Notes: generated by a model from the letters alone, not told the origin. A stretch of 64,000 bases of DNA from Salvia splendens (GCF_004379255.2 NC_056041.1:2604001-2668000), one strand, 5' to 3'. Positions 9,466-21,000 are shown, numbered from the stretch's first letter. Numbers and translations are program-made.

Positions 9466-11328
9466 TCATACTCCGCCAGCTTCGTCTCCGCCTTCTCGGT
9501 GAGGTTCAGCTTCCTTCTCCTTGTCTGCTTCAGCTTCAGCCTCGGCCTCCCTGCTCTCCCCAGCCTGCTCGGCGCCACCGTAGCCGATCTGCTGCGCCTC
9601 CTGCTCGGCCTGCTCATCGCCGGTCTGCCGCTCATGCTGCTCGGTCTCACCCTCTCCATGGAAAATTGGAGCGGGTGAAACTGACCCTATGGAGGCAAAG
9701 ATAGCCTCCATGTTCTCATCGCGGTCAGCTCGGCAACTACGAACTTGGTCTGCAGAAAGCAGGACCGAGGACGAAGCAAGCTCCTCAAGCACCGGCAGAC
9801 TCTGAAGCCGAGCTGCTATCTCTCGGCCGTACAGCGGCAGGATGACTTCGGGACCCTGCTCGGCTTTATCGGTCATCAGTTTCAGCAGATCACCGACAAA
9901 GGCCGAAAATTGGTTGCTCAGAAAGAGTTTCTCCGCGAAAGCACGGAGAGCCTCTCCTTGGGCAACCACGGCGGCAGCATCCCTCCGTTTCGTCTGCTCT
10001 CGCTGGATGACGAGCTGGTTTTTGGCAAATTGAGCTTCATCCTGGGCCGAAATCCTAGCAGCTCTGGCTTTCTCAAAGTTTGCCTCAGCCTGCTCGGCCC
10101 GGTGACAAGCAGCCGCCAACTTCCTCTGCATCTCAGCATAGTCGTTGGACGCTTTGGAGAGTTCGACGGCGACGAGCTTGGAGAGCATATCGTTCCTCTG
10201 AAAATGGAAAAAGCAAAAAGTCAACAGAGGGGCCACAAAAAATACAGGAAAAAAGCAAGGCCAGAAAATCAAGAAGAGAATTCACCTCGGCGAAGTCCGT
10301 GGGCCATAAAAAGGGCTCACAGATATGTTCCGAAGGAGGCGCCAAGACCACGTCTTTCTCTGGCGCTCTCGGGGGCTTCTGGGTCTTCCCCTTCCTACTT
10401 GCCGAAGTCGACTCCGGCTTCTTTGGATCCGAAGAGGTCTTCTGCCTCTTCGGATTCTTCTCGGCATCAGACGCCGAGCTGGTGGTTTTCGGCCTCTCCG
10501 GCTCCTTGGACTCAGAGGATTGGCGACTGAGCTTATTTAGCATGTTCACTGCCGAAAAGCAAGGAAACAAGGTTAGTTTTCGCCGCTAAAGCAGTAAAGC
10601 ATAAAAAAGAAATCCTCACCCTCAGTTTCTTCGTCCGAAGACGAGATATTGAACACGAGGTCGCCCTTGACGAGCTCAGTTTCCGAGTACTGTTTCCTAA
10701 TCATAGGAATCTTATTGAGCTCGCCCTCGAGCTCGGCCAACGGTTCTAACCGAGGATGAGGAATCACGGACTTCGGCCCTCTCCAGGGAAAGCCCGGAGC
10801 CGCTGTCCTATTATAAAAAAAGAAGCGGTTTTGCCATTTCGGCCATTTGGTTTTGCAGAAGGCCCTAAAAGGCTGTAAAGGGATCAAGTAAAACCAAGAT
10901 CCCTTCCTCTTAAACTGGAAAAAATTAAGGATTGCCCTCAGAGACAGATCCTTATCTAGCCTACGCATTTCGGCAGCAAAGGCCGATAAGTGCCTCCAAG
11001 AATTCGGAGTCACCTGACCTAAAGGGAGTTGAAAGAAATCAAGAAGCTCTACAAAAGGTGGGGGAAGAGGGAAACGAAGCCCGCATTCTAAGCAGGCTTC
11101 GTAAACGGTGGCATAACCCTCCGGCGGCTCGTTAGCCCTATGATCGTCGTCGGGAACCACCGCCTTCCCCCTGGGAAGAAGATATTTTTCGTATATGGAT
11201 ATCACAGTATCCTTACTCAAGACGCTGTGAAAATACTCTACGGTCTTCTCCCCAGATTCTTTCCGGCTAGAAGACCCCTTACCCCTTTTCCTACCGCTAC
11301 CTGACTCAGAAGAAGAAGAAGAAGACAT
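9466..11328 (-). CDS. Antisense spliced gene of gypsy A, 'putative gypsy type transposon' domain protein
   Basis: Three minus-strand exons fit together in frame: 10620-11328, 10286-10548 and 9466-10197, giving about 567 residues. Intron 1 (71 bp) starts GTGAGG, contains CTAACC and ends CGGCAG. Intron 2 (88 bp) starts GTGAATTC and ends in a T-rich tract plus TTTTCAG. Exon 1 has a Ser-rich start and a domain with FPLPPPFVELLDFF and QVTPNSWRHLSAF, which I recognise as the plant 'putative gypsy type transposon' (Transposase_28) family. Exon 2 is Lys/Pro/Ser-rich. Exon 3 is an Ala/Glu coiled coil with an acidic tail. Extra ORFs on either strand are known from Tat elements; the function is unknown. 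All splice sites are kept in gypsy B. It is transcribed against the retrotransposon, so it needs its own promoter. Confidence 0.75.
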
Positions 11329-11457
11329 AGTTCTTACTCTTCGAAAGTCTGAAGAAATTCTGAAAAAATTCTTGAAAGCGGAAGAAAATTTTTACGCGAA
11401 GGAGATAAGAGTACAGAAGAAGCTATAGCAAAAGTATTCAAATGATGAGGAAGGGAC

Positions 11458-11465
11458 ATATTTAT
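11458..11465 (-). promoter_or_regulatory. Candidate TATA box of the antisense gene
   Basis: Read on the minus strand, ATAAATAT lies about 130 bp upstream of the antisense ATG (11328) and inside the element, just before the 3' LTR. Gypsy B has ATAAATAC at the matching place. No other TATA-like sequence stands out between the ATG and the LTR. Confidence 0.4.
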
Positions 11466-11625
11466 CAGATTCGGAGAAAATTTCAAAATCATCGCACCGT
11501 TTCGAATCCCACCTTTTCAGGATTCAACGGCCGGATTTTACTGTCGCATTTAATGCAGTCAAATGCAGTCACGCGCAAGGCACGTCCCCTGACGTCAGCC
11601 TCCCCCGTACCTTTATCAAAATGCC

Positions 11626-11676
11626 GAAGTGACTCGCTTCGCCGAAGTGATTCACTTCGCTTTTCGGGGGGGGTAG
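11626..11676 (+). repeat. Paired dyads and G-rich polypurine tract
   Basis: Two adjacent 15-bp dyads, GAAGTGACTCGCTTC (11626-11640, imperfect) and GAAGTGATTCACTTC (11644-11658, perfect), precede a run of eight G and TAG just before the 3' LTR. The G run is where plus-strand priming is expected. Gypsy B keeps both dyads and has nine G. A nearly pure G tract is unlike the usual mixed A/G polypurine tract. Confidence 0.7.
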
Positions 11677-12279
11677 TGATGGGGTACGGACTAAACAAGC
11701 CCAATAGCAGTGACGGCCCATCAGCCCAAAGCCCAAGGAAGAGTATCAGTTCGGCATTACCAAAGAGTTCGGCCCCAGCCTACAGCTCGGTAAAAGCCGA
11801 CCAATCAAGCTCCACTCTCAGATCGGCAAAAGCTGCTCGGCAATAGTTCAGCAGTTCGGTCTCAGTATTCGACCGAACTGGAAGATAGTCAACTCATGCA
11901 GGATCACATGCAGGATAGTGGACCAAGCACAGAGATAGTGGACTCATGCAGGATCTCATGCAGGATAGTGGACCCATGCAGGATCTCCATGACCTCCACG
12001 ACATTTACAACCATCATTAGTGGTGATGCAAGCCACGATCTTAGTTCAATGTATAAATAGAACTCAGATCAGATAAAGAAAGGTTAAGTTCTCTAGAGAT
12101 CAAATATCAAATAGCAAGTCTGTATTGTAAGCTGTAGAAAACAGATCAAACAATACAACTCTGCCCTCTTTTCTTCCCGTGGACGTAGATTTACCTCAGT
12201 AAATCGAACCACGTAAATCTCTGTGTCGTGATCTGCATTTTCCTGCATTCATCACCATCAAAAATTCGCCCAACCATCA
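11677..12279 (+). repeat. Gypsy A 3' LTR
   Basis: 603 bp, TG...CA, two substitutions from the 5' LTR. It ends directly at the target duplication AGTAT (12280-12284) and points toward the FLZ gene, whose leader begins within roughly the next 100 bp. Confidence 0.95.
12052..12059 (+). promoter_or_regulatory. 3' LTR TATA box facing the FLZ gene
   Basis: TATAAATA in the 3' LTR is on the same strand as the FLZ gene and about 1.3 kb before its ATG. Transcripts starting near 12085 could run through the LTR end into the FLZ leader and be spliced at the leader intron (12545-13343). This is a position-based inference. Confidence 0.5.
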
Positions 12280-13392
12280 AGTATTGCCCTGTGCGAAATA
12301 ACAGGTGAGAGCAAAAAGAGAAATAGTGTGGACTATGGAGAAAGAGTATTAGAGAAGCTCACTGCTCTTTAATTTTGATTCTAGAGAGAGAGTGAGAGTG
12401 AGAGTACTGTACAAGGTTCACAACACACACACACACACACACTACAAGGATAAAGACAGGAGAAGGGTCTCCATTTATCCTTCACTGCATTGGGGTTTTT
12501 TCCTCCATCTCACCAAATCTCATTTCTCAGAGTTTCGCGACAAGGTGGGATTTTTTCCCCCATTCTATTGTTTTGATCACTTGTAATTTTTTTCAGCCTG
12601 CATTAATATAGTACAAAAAAATTGATTGTTGTTTGTTGAGAAAGTCATCAAGTAATTATCTCTAGACTGTTTTCTTCTAGTTCATTGCTTTAATTAGGGC
12701 AGTTTATTGGGCTGAATCAATGGATTTCTGAGTTTGGTTGTGTCGAATTCAACATCTACTGATTCTACAGCCACAATAATTCCTTTTCTGAGGTGAATTT
12801 ATCACGAGGTTTTTAGATGTAGATTAATGTTAGGTGTGTTGATATGAGTAAAAAATGTTATACATTTTGATGCACTTTTTTTTGCCCTTTTTGCTACCAA
12901 CATTTGGATTCATTTTCTTTCTTTGACTCCTCATTACTGTATCTGAGTATCAAGTTGACTGTTTCTCCTTTTTTCTGAATTATTTCTCACTAATTGTCAG
13001 ACTTAGTATTTTCTGGGTGAACTTTTGATTATTTTTAATTCACATCAATACATCATTGTTCTATTTGATTCTTAAAAGATCCATTATCTTGAGCTAAAGT
13101 CTATTTAAATTCCTTTATTTTTTAGTTTTGATTTTAAACAATTGTGCCGATTGATTGGTAATTTAAACTGAGTTAGGGTTGTTGTCTTCTTGCCATTATT
13201 ATTTGTTTGTTGGGTTGATTCTACAATGCAGCTTTTGATTATCATATTATAATTTCCTGTTGTATTTCTGTATTGGTTCAATCCTGCATTTATTCATTCG
13301 AGGATGGACTAATTTGGGATGGATTCTTGAAATGTGGATACAGGGAGTTGGTCATTTGGTGCATTTGGGAGGTCTAATTTTTCTTTACAAAA

Positions 13393-14579
13393 ATGCTGAG
13401 GAAGAGAACTAGATCACAGCAAAAGGTTCAAAACATGAATAATACATTAGTTGATTCTACATCGGAGTCGTATTTTCCCTCTGATGGATCAAATCAAAAG
13501 CACAAAGATACCTCCCTTTTGAAGGTTCCTGGCTTGTTTGTGGGATTCAATGCTAAGACCTCAGATTCTGATGCAGTAAGAAGCCCCACATCGACGTTAG
13601 ATTTTAGGATTTTTTCGAGTTTAGGCAATCCCTTTAGGTGTCTAAGAGCACAGAACGAGGGCCACCACAAGAGCTGGGACTGTACCAAAGTAGGTCTAAG
13701 CATTATAGATTCCCTCGATCATGAGCTTAATCAGAGTGTTGCTCAATCATCTGATAATAAGAATATTCTTTTCGGGCGACAAATGAGTGTTAGAAGTCCA
13801 ACCTTTTGTAGTTCTTTGGAGGCACCTAAGTCACTGCCTAAAGATGTTGCTATTTTTACTAAGCCAGCCAATGCCCAGAAGCGCGATTCTGATGTTGTGT
13901 TTGAGATTGGGGAGGTCCCGTTCAAGCAGGAGGAGGCTCCTGGAAGAATCCGTGCTCGTTCAGTGGATTCTGGAAGGTATGGATCTCACCTGACAGATTT
14001 CAGAAACCTCAAGTCCAAGCTTGGGTCCGGCAGCTTTGGTGCTGAGAACTCTGTTCGTTCGGAGTCTGGAGGGGTTGGCATGAGCCCTAAATTAGGCAAC
14101 CTAAGTGGGGAGAGGCTGAGTCAGGCTGGTCCACTGGGAAATAGTTTTATTAGTTCCATTCCCGCTAGTGAGATTGAGCTGTCTGAGGATTATACCTGTG
14201 TTAGAACTCACGGCCCCAACCCTAAGGTTACACATATCTTTGGTGACTGCATTTTAGAATGTCACAATGATTCTTTGAAGAACAGCGAAGACGTTCTTCC
14301 TCCTTATCCATCCGAGGATTTCTTGAAATTCTGTTTTTCTTGCAAGAAGAGGTTGGATGGTGAAGATATCTTCATGTATAGGTTAACCAGCCTCAACATT
14401 CCTTACCATCTTTGCGTTTCTTGTTGGTAATATCTGCATTGCATGATTTTGATGAACCACATGATGTTTTGTGCAGAGGCGAGAAGGCGTTTTGCAGCTC
14501 AGCTTGCCGCTCACAGGAGATGGAGATCGATGAGGAGGTGGAGGAAACCAACAACCACTCGTCTGAAAACCTCCTCTAG
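13393..14579 (+). CDS. FLZ-type (FCS-like) zinc-finger protein
   Basis: Two coding exons, 13393-14381 and 14477-14579, give about 363 residues. The intron splits the FLZ domain. The domain near the C-terminus reads FLKFCFSCKKRL...DIFMYRGEKAFCSSACR, with the C-x2-C and C-x3-C pairs of the plant FLZ zinc finger. FLZ proteins are SnRK1-interacting adaptors in energy and stress signalling. The rest is Ser-rich and disordered, with short family-like stretches (LLKVPGLFVGF, SPTSTLDFRIFSSLGNPF). A leader intron from 12545 (GTGGGA) to 13343 (ending ACAG) precedes the ATG by 49 bases. A retrotransposon inserted about 100 bp before the visible leader, so the promoter has been displaced. Which FLZ member this is was not determined. 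Confidence 0.9.
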
Positions 14580-14739
14580 CAGCGGCTTGTTCGTGTGGAA
14601 ACACTGTGGCCATGAATGATTAAACTGCAGCGCAGGTGCTCTCGTCCGTATCTGTAACTTAGAGCTGTTTCTGTATTTGTTTGCGGCCTTGGATGATCAT
14701 CGAGCGCGTGTGGCCTCGTGCTGGATCGTGTTTAATCTC

Positions 14740-15625
14740 TCATGGTGATGGTATTTGTTTTGTGCAAGAAACAGTTTTGGACTTGGAATTTTTCTGAAAT
14801 AGGAGAAGAAAAGCTGTATTTTGGTGATGTTGTAAAGGGTAGTAGCCCTGTGTGGCTCCCCCAATTTTATCACCTGCCTGATGAATTTTGAATCCATATA
14901 AATGGCTTTTCTGACCATAAATTTTGAATTTTAAAAACTGTGATGTTTTTATATTGAATTTGTGAACTCTTCTGCACTTAAATACACTTTCGGCTAGCAA
15001 CCAATGACGTATTTTGGAATTTTGGGTGGAGTTAGCTGCTACATGGAGTAGAATTACTACTATAGGAGTAGATTTTAAAGATAAATATAGTACTATAAGT
15101 ACTATTTCTTATTTAAAACAATCATTTTCCTGTATGTCATGGATGTTAGATGGAATTATTTACTGTAGTTGAGATGGTTTTTTTTGGCAAAAAATTTAAA
15201 AATTTGATGTTCAAAACTAAATTTCGGTAAGGGTTTTGCATTCATTATGTCGATCCAATTACAATTAATTATAAAATAATAGAATATGTTCACTAATTTT
15301 TTTTAACTCGCTTCCTTCATGTGTTTTTTAAAGCTCTGGCTCGAATAAAAGTAAAATTCTTAACAAAAGTGGACTAAAATAAGGAAGAAATGTTGGCTAG
15401 GCGATGCGTGTGGTCACCCCTCTCTCATCTCCAACAATATTTTATCTGTGTTTCGCCATCATCATCATTCAATCCAAACAATTCTTCTCAAACATTATTT
15501 CGGTCTCCTGTATTAGTACTATTTACTGCTAGCAATACAGTTTACTAGACTAGGAGCATATGAAATATAACCACTTGTTTAAATGACGTAAATAAGGTTG
15601 GTACAACTCATAACTCTTACATTAT
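14740..15625. other. FLZ 3' flank and intergenic sequence
   Basis: Holds the FLZ 3' untranslated region and AT-rich spacer. No further gene was seen. Confidence 0.5.
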
Positions 15626-15627
15626 TA

Positions 15628-15894
15628 CTCCTTCCGTCCCGCTTAAGATGATACATTTTCATTTTTAATTTGTCCCAACAAAAGATGACGCATTTACTTT
15701 TTTGAAAACATTCTCTCTCCAATTAATACACCAAATCATTTTTTCTCACTTCTATTAAAATATTTATATTTCTTTCACTCTCTATTTTAATAATTACACT
15801 CACATTTTCTCTCTCCAATTAAACATTTGAAACAATAACTCATAAAATCTCGTGCCGTCCAAGAAATGTGTCATCTTAGCTGGAGCGGAGGGAG
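15628..15894. mobile_element. Stowaway-like MITE
   Basis: Starts CTCCTTCCGTCCCGCTTAAG and ends with the inverted copy ...TCTTAGCTGGAGCGGAGGGAG, flanked by TA on both sides (15626-15627 and 15895-15896). The 267-bp interior is AT-rich and non-coding. Confidence 0.85.
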
Positions 15895-15896
15895 TA

Positions 15897-16278
15897 CATG
15901 TTACTTATAGAATTCTTGACCAAGAGCTTGACTCGAATTATCAGAATTTACCTTCTTGCCCATGGGCGGATCTAGCATGGTTGAAGGTGGGGCAAATCCC
16001 CTCCTCACTCCTTCTTCACCTCTATACATTTATTGCAAATTTTTGAATATATACATAAACTTATACCAATTGCCCCTTTTAAAATATATAAAAAATATCC
16101 TATATTATAATTTTGCCCCTCTTACAATGAAATCCTGGCTCCGCCCCTGTTCTTGCCCCTCAAGTTGCACTATTTTGGTATTTGGTAGTCTCCTAGAATT
16201 AGTTCGAGCAATTAATGGAGTATAGTTTAATCATGCAGTGGAATTCTATCTCGTGGATATAATCATATAAGTTGGGTG
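15897..16278. other. Intergenic sequence
   Basis: AT-rich spacer with a short GC-richer part around 15960-16170. No frame with a recognisable domain was seen. Confidence 0.45.
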
Positions 16279-16281
16279 TAA

Positions 16282-17193
16282 GAACATCCACAATGGGACG
16301 CCCGATGCGTGCCATCATCCACGGGAGCCATCGTCCGTCCGCCCCATTGTGGGTGTCCGCCATCGTCCGCGCCTTACGCCCACGCCCGATGCATCGTCCG
16401 CGCCTTACGCCCACGCCCGATGCATCGTCAGCGCCATTGTGGGCTCGGCGGACGATGGGCGCGGAAGATAGGCCATCGTCCGCGCCATCGGGTGCCCCAT
16501 TGCGGGATCGGCGGACGATGGTCGCGGACGATGCCACACGTTTTTGATTTTTTTCTATTTAAACCTCGTTTCTCATTCACTTGTTCATACGAACATCTCG
16601 AGTTTCTCGTTTCGCTCCTCTCTCACATTTCTACCTATCTCACATACCAAAATGAACCACGACGATTACACCACTAGTTCTAGCTCCTCGGAGTAGGGTA
16701 GTTAGCACTCGGAGACCTCAGCAGCCTTAGATGCAGCCGTTGAAGAGGCCATGGAGGAATGCTTACTCGAACTGTAGCGCGAGGAGGCGGCGGAGCAGAT
16801 CCGCAGGCCTATTCGACGTCGGACATCTGTCCGACGCGACCACGCGACAGCTCACCAACGTCTGGTTGAAGACTATTTTGCCGATCAACCACGGTGGGGA
16901 CCGACTGTTTTTCGCCGGCGGTTTAGAAGAAGTGTGCAACTCATGAACGGCATAATTGAAGAAGTGTGGGCCCGTAACCGCCGTCGTTGAGTTTGCGTAT
17001 TTTTTTTTATTCGTATTGTAATGCATTAATTTTTATATATGAAATGAAGTTTTTTCCCAATTTTTTGTTATTTAAATATTCAAATAAAATAAAATGCATA
17101 GGGCGCGCCATAGGGTGCCCCATTGCAGGTGGGAGGGTAGGAGGATAAAACTGCTGACGTGGCACGCCTTAGGGCGCTCCATTGTGGATGCTC
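16282..17193 (+). mobile_element. Non-autonomous PIF/Harbinger element with transposase remnant
   Basis: Terminal inverted repeats GAACATCCACAATGG / CCATTGTGGATGCTC are flanked by TAA on both sides (16279-16281 and 17194-17196), the 3-bp duplication of PIF/Harbinger elements. The left third has a ~30-bp tandem duplication rich in CGCCCACGCCCGATG. Between about 16650 and 16990 a plus-strand stretch resembles the N-terminus of plant HARBI1-type transposases (VEDYFADQPRWGP..FRRRF) and then stops. The catalytic domain is absent, so this looks like an internally deleted derivative. Confidence 0.75.
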
Positions 17194-17196
17194 TAA

Positions 17197-17850
17197 TATA
17201 GGAAGGCGTGGGCAGGGAAATAAATGAGTAACTAATTCGATGAATTGGCTCATACTTCACCCGTACACAAAATAATGTCATATTTTGTTATTTTAAAATA
17301 TCCACTCTTTAATGTAGTACTACCATTTCTAGAGTAACTTTTATTTTTTTCTTTTGGGACACATGAACCACACTCTACTAAATCATTATAAAAATGAAAT
17401 TCATATTCCAATAACTTTTCTTCAATTTCATTCACATTTCTTAAAATCTTCACTGAGGTAGAACTTTAAATCGTGGACAGGGGATGTGTATATGTCTATT
17501 TTGACTCACCAACTCATTTTTTACTGTTTCAGCACACACTGACATACATATACGAGTACGAAATACACACGTACGCATGTATTTTCAAGAAAATATGATC
17601 CGCTCGGGTTGCGAAAATAAGCTTGAAATGTGACAAAATTATCTAAGAAAGAAAATAAAACTAAAACCGAAAGAAACCTAAGATTTATGCATATTTTCAG
17701 TTATGAATTGTACGTAACACTTATATGACTTTAACTCTTCAAGCAAAATGCTTAAAAACAGGTGCTAATCATCAAACCTGAAGCAAGGTATTTGAGACCA
17801 TAACTATGCATCAAAATGTACAAAGCTTACACAGAAATTCATGCTGCCAA
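17197..17850. other. Intergenic sequence between Harbinger element and SUVH gene
   Basis: AT-rich spacer. The last part, from about 17860, is probably 3' untranslated region of the SUVH gene. No other feature was recognised. Confidence 0.45.
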
Positions 17851-18032
17851 GTCCTTCGATCATCCGAGAATGTACATCCTACAAGTCAGGTAGCGTAGCC
17901 AAGCACATAAAAATGGTGCTATAGTTAGGTATATGCAATTCATTCGTTTAGAAAACTTGGAGACACAAACACACGTTAGCAACATAAAAAACGAAGAAAG
18001 ATATAGGCATGAATAGCATAACCCCAAACACC

Positions 18033-21000
18033 TTAGTATAACCTGCCGGTACACCCTGCAGCACCGCAGTAACAGTTCTTCACCTTGACGTTTCCCTCAG
18101 AGTCACGGATCTGACCCAGAGAGTAGTTGTAACAATAGGTGAGCTCCTGGAGAGGCGGAATGTTCTCCATTGCAAAAAGCATCACATGGGGCAGTCTCTT
18201 GTCTTTATTGTCATATATCACATTTTGCGCCAAAAGGTTGGGTGCACAGCTGTGATTAATGAACCTCCCAACATTCCCATATGTCAATGCATCAATTGTG
18301 AAACACACTCCTTTAAGCTCAGCAACTGTTTCATCGTCATCAGAATTGGTGGGGGAAGAATCTTGAAGATTCTGGACGATGTCAAAGAGATACTCATCAT
18401 AGCCAATTCTTTCCTCAGCTTCTTTATCTTCAAGAAGTTCTCCTGCGTACTCACATATGAAGCTTCCGGAAGGTATAGAAGTCAGGGCCCTCACACCCCA
18501 GCCTCTCCATTCTGTCTTGAAGATCTCGAGCTGAAACTTGATGCCACGTTGCGTGGCCCTATTGTAGCAGGAAGGGGGGCATTTACAATGAGGACCACAC
18601 TCGTATACTAGAGTCTTAGTTTCAACTAGAGCGCCATTGTGGTTGTATGGGATTGCGCCCCCATTTCTATCTGCACATGAACATTTTTCCATGGCAGAAC
18701 ATCGCCCGACACAATTGCAACCTTCTGGGGGGATTGGACGGTACCAATCAGGGTACATCATCTTTGAGATGTAGTTGAATGGAGGCGGTTTTCCATTGTC
18801 TATAGTGTTCACAGCGCAAATAGGAATGCGCTCTTTTCCATAAGAAATGTCAGCGACACACACTCCTAGGCGGGTCTTGCACTTACTCGACTTCTTCAAT
18901 TCTTTCCAAGCAAGATCAGGCTGACCAGGGTTCCTCCTCAGATCAAACATAAAAACCTTCTTACCATGGGACCCTTTTTCTGTAAAGCAATCCGTCACAG
19001 TGTATAGGCCATCATAAACATAAGTAGTGACCAATTTAGGCTTGGAATCCAGAGGGTCAACATATTTCATTTCTCTCCAACCGCGAACAACACGCACTGG
19101 TGTCTTTGTATCAATACAATTCTTTAAAGCCAAATTCCCCCCTTTGAGCTTCTGATCCTCAGGTTGTTTAGACTTACTGTTACCAACGACATTTCCACCT
19201 TGCCCACTGTATCTTAAGACATCAGCATTCTCCACGTCATCGTTATAAGCACCGGAAGTAACTATACTAGTAGCAAGTAGAAGTTCATTAACCTTCATAC
19301 TATCTATACCAGACTGGAATGGGAAGTGAATGCCAACAACAGCAAGCTCCACTCTGTATTGAAATTCGTCGCCCACTTCAACACCCGGAACTGCTCCAAT
19401 CCTTTTAGTTGTATTTACATATTTTTTGTTCCTCTTGAGCACCTTTGCAGCCTCTAGATCAATCCTATTTTTGCCTTTTCGGCCCTTCTGCTTAGATCTT
19501 CCTTCCTGTCCTTCAGTCGGGTTCGCTTCTTCATCTTCTTCTTCTTCTAGTTGCAAGAGCTTTCTACAAGTAGCATTGAACAACCGAAGAGTTTCTCTCA
19601 CTCTGTTACGGTCATCACCATGAGAAGAACTCTTGGGACCAAAGCGAGGGCCAAAGCGAGGGAAGCTTATTTCATATTCTTTTAGGTTGCGTCTGGAAGG
19701 AAAAGTTGTAGCAGAATCTCCATCATGAGCACCATCATCTTCAAGCGTCAAAGAACCAGGCCCGTTAATTACATCATTAAACTTATGAACCTTTTTCTTC
19801 TTCTTAGAAGACAAACCCAGAGATTTCATTTCAGGTTTACTTTTTTTGGCAACGGCCTTGCCATTCTGTCGCCAAAACACAATATGCTTCCTCTTTTTTG
19901 CTCCACTTGTCCCTCCATGTGAGTTAGTTATTGCCGTCTCCTTCTTCCATGGATAATTAGGTGCAGCCCTTACACCTTGGACAACCTCCCTGTCAACATC
20001 ATCCTTTGAGCCATTTGGGCTGCTTATAGAAGCTTTTGATTTCCTCCAGCCAAGTGGTGCAGCCACCAGACCATCTACAAGCTCCCTGTTTAAGTCATTC
20101 CTGGAGCTAAAATCACTATGAAGAGGCATATCTTTATCATTTCTATCTGGTGAAAAAGTGACAATTTCTTTCCCAACTGAAGCTCCGGCATCCTCGATTC
20201 TGATATTCACCAATGCCTTAGACATAGTATATGATCCTGCGCATGCTCCATTTGTTTTAGTGATGTCATGCTCTAAATCTCTGTTATACTCTTCAAATTC
20301 CATCACGCCCCCTTCTGCTGTGGCCACTGTCATTTCTCCTAGCAATCCTCTTCCCGAGTTAGCATCCAATGTTTCGCTTTCTTCAATTTCAACACAAACA
20401 TTGTGAAGCCCATCAAGACATTCATCTAAGGTCCTGAGCATCTCACTTGTTATCTCCATCTCGGGGGCAGCCATCCTCTTTTCTTCCTCAATCAATGAAG
20501 AAACATATATGCCACAATGTGGAGGGAAATCACGAACAGCAGATACTCTTCTAGGATGGTATTTGTCTTTTTGCATAATGGAAATCTCTGGCTGAATACT
20601 ACCACAAATGGCAGAAAATTCCCGAGGACCACCCAGGGACTTATCCACCTCAACACTAGAGTTCTGAAATGAAGCTACACCATGATCCTCCTTTAACTCT
20701 TCCACCACTAGTTGAGATCCAGAATGATCAAGAGTATCTATGTTCTTCACAATGTCGACTCCAACAAGATCTGGTTCCAGAATCGCTTCATGAACTTCAT
20801 CTGTGAGACCGCGTGTTATCGTTATTTCCCCATTTCCCACATTCTCATTTACCTTTTCGATTAATTTATCAAACATCATAGCCAGGCGTACGTCTATGCT
20901 ACTGCTTGCCTCTCTACTCCCAGCCACCTCACCAGCAAAACTTTCTTCTGGTCTCGAATTCACTGGCACTGCGTTGGGCCCACACCCAGGCGGAAAATCA

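Larger units (their letters stand above)
3315..12279 (+). mobile_element. Gypsy A: Tat-type Ty3/gypsy LTR retrotransposon
   Basis: An 8965-bp element flanked by a perfect 5-bp duplication, AGTAT at 3310-3314 and 12280-12284. The 603-bp LTRs begin TG and end CA and differ by only two substitutions, so insertion was recent. Order inside: primer-binding site, gag-protease, a UAG stop, RT and RNase H, a deletion where integrase should be, a 39-bp tandem array, an antisense spliced gene, and a G-rich polypurine tract. The second, archaeal-like RNase H domain and the extra antisense gene point to the Tat lineage. It is non-autonomous: RT has a premature stop and integrase is missing. Confidence 0.95.

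Noticed and set aside
12392..12586. 64-codon frame before the FLZ gene
   Set aside because: No ATG at its start; it is leader sequence with a CA microsatellite and runs into the leader intron.
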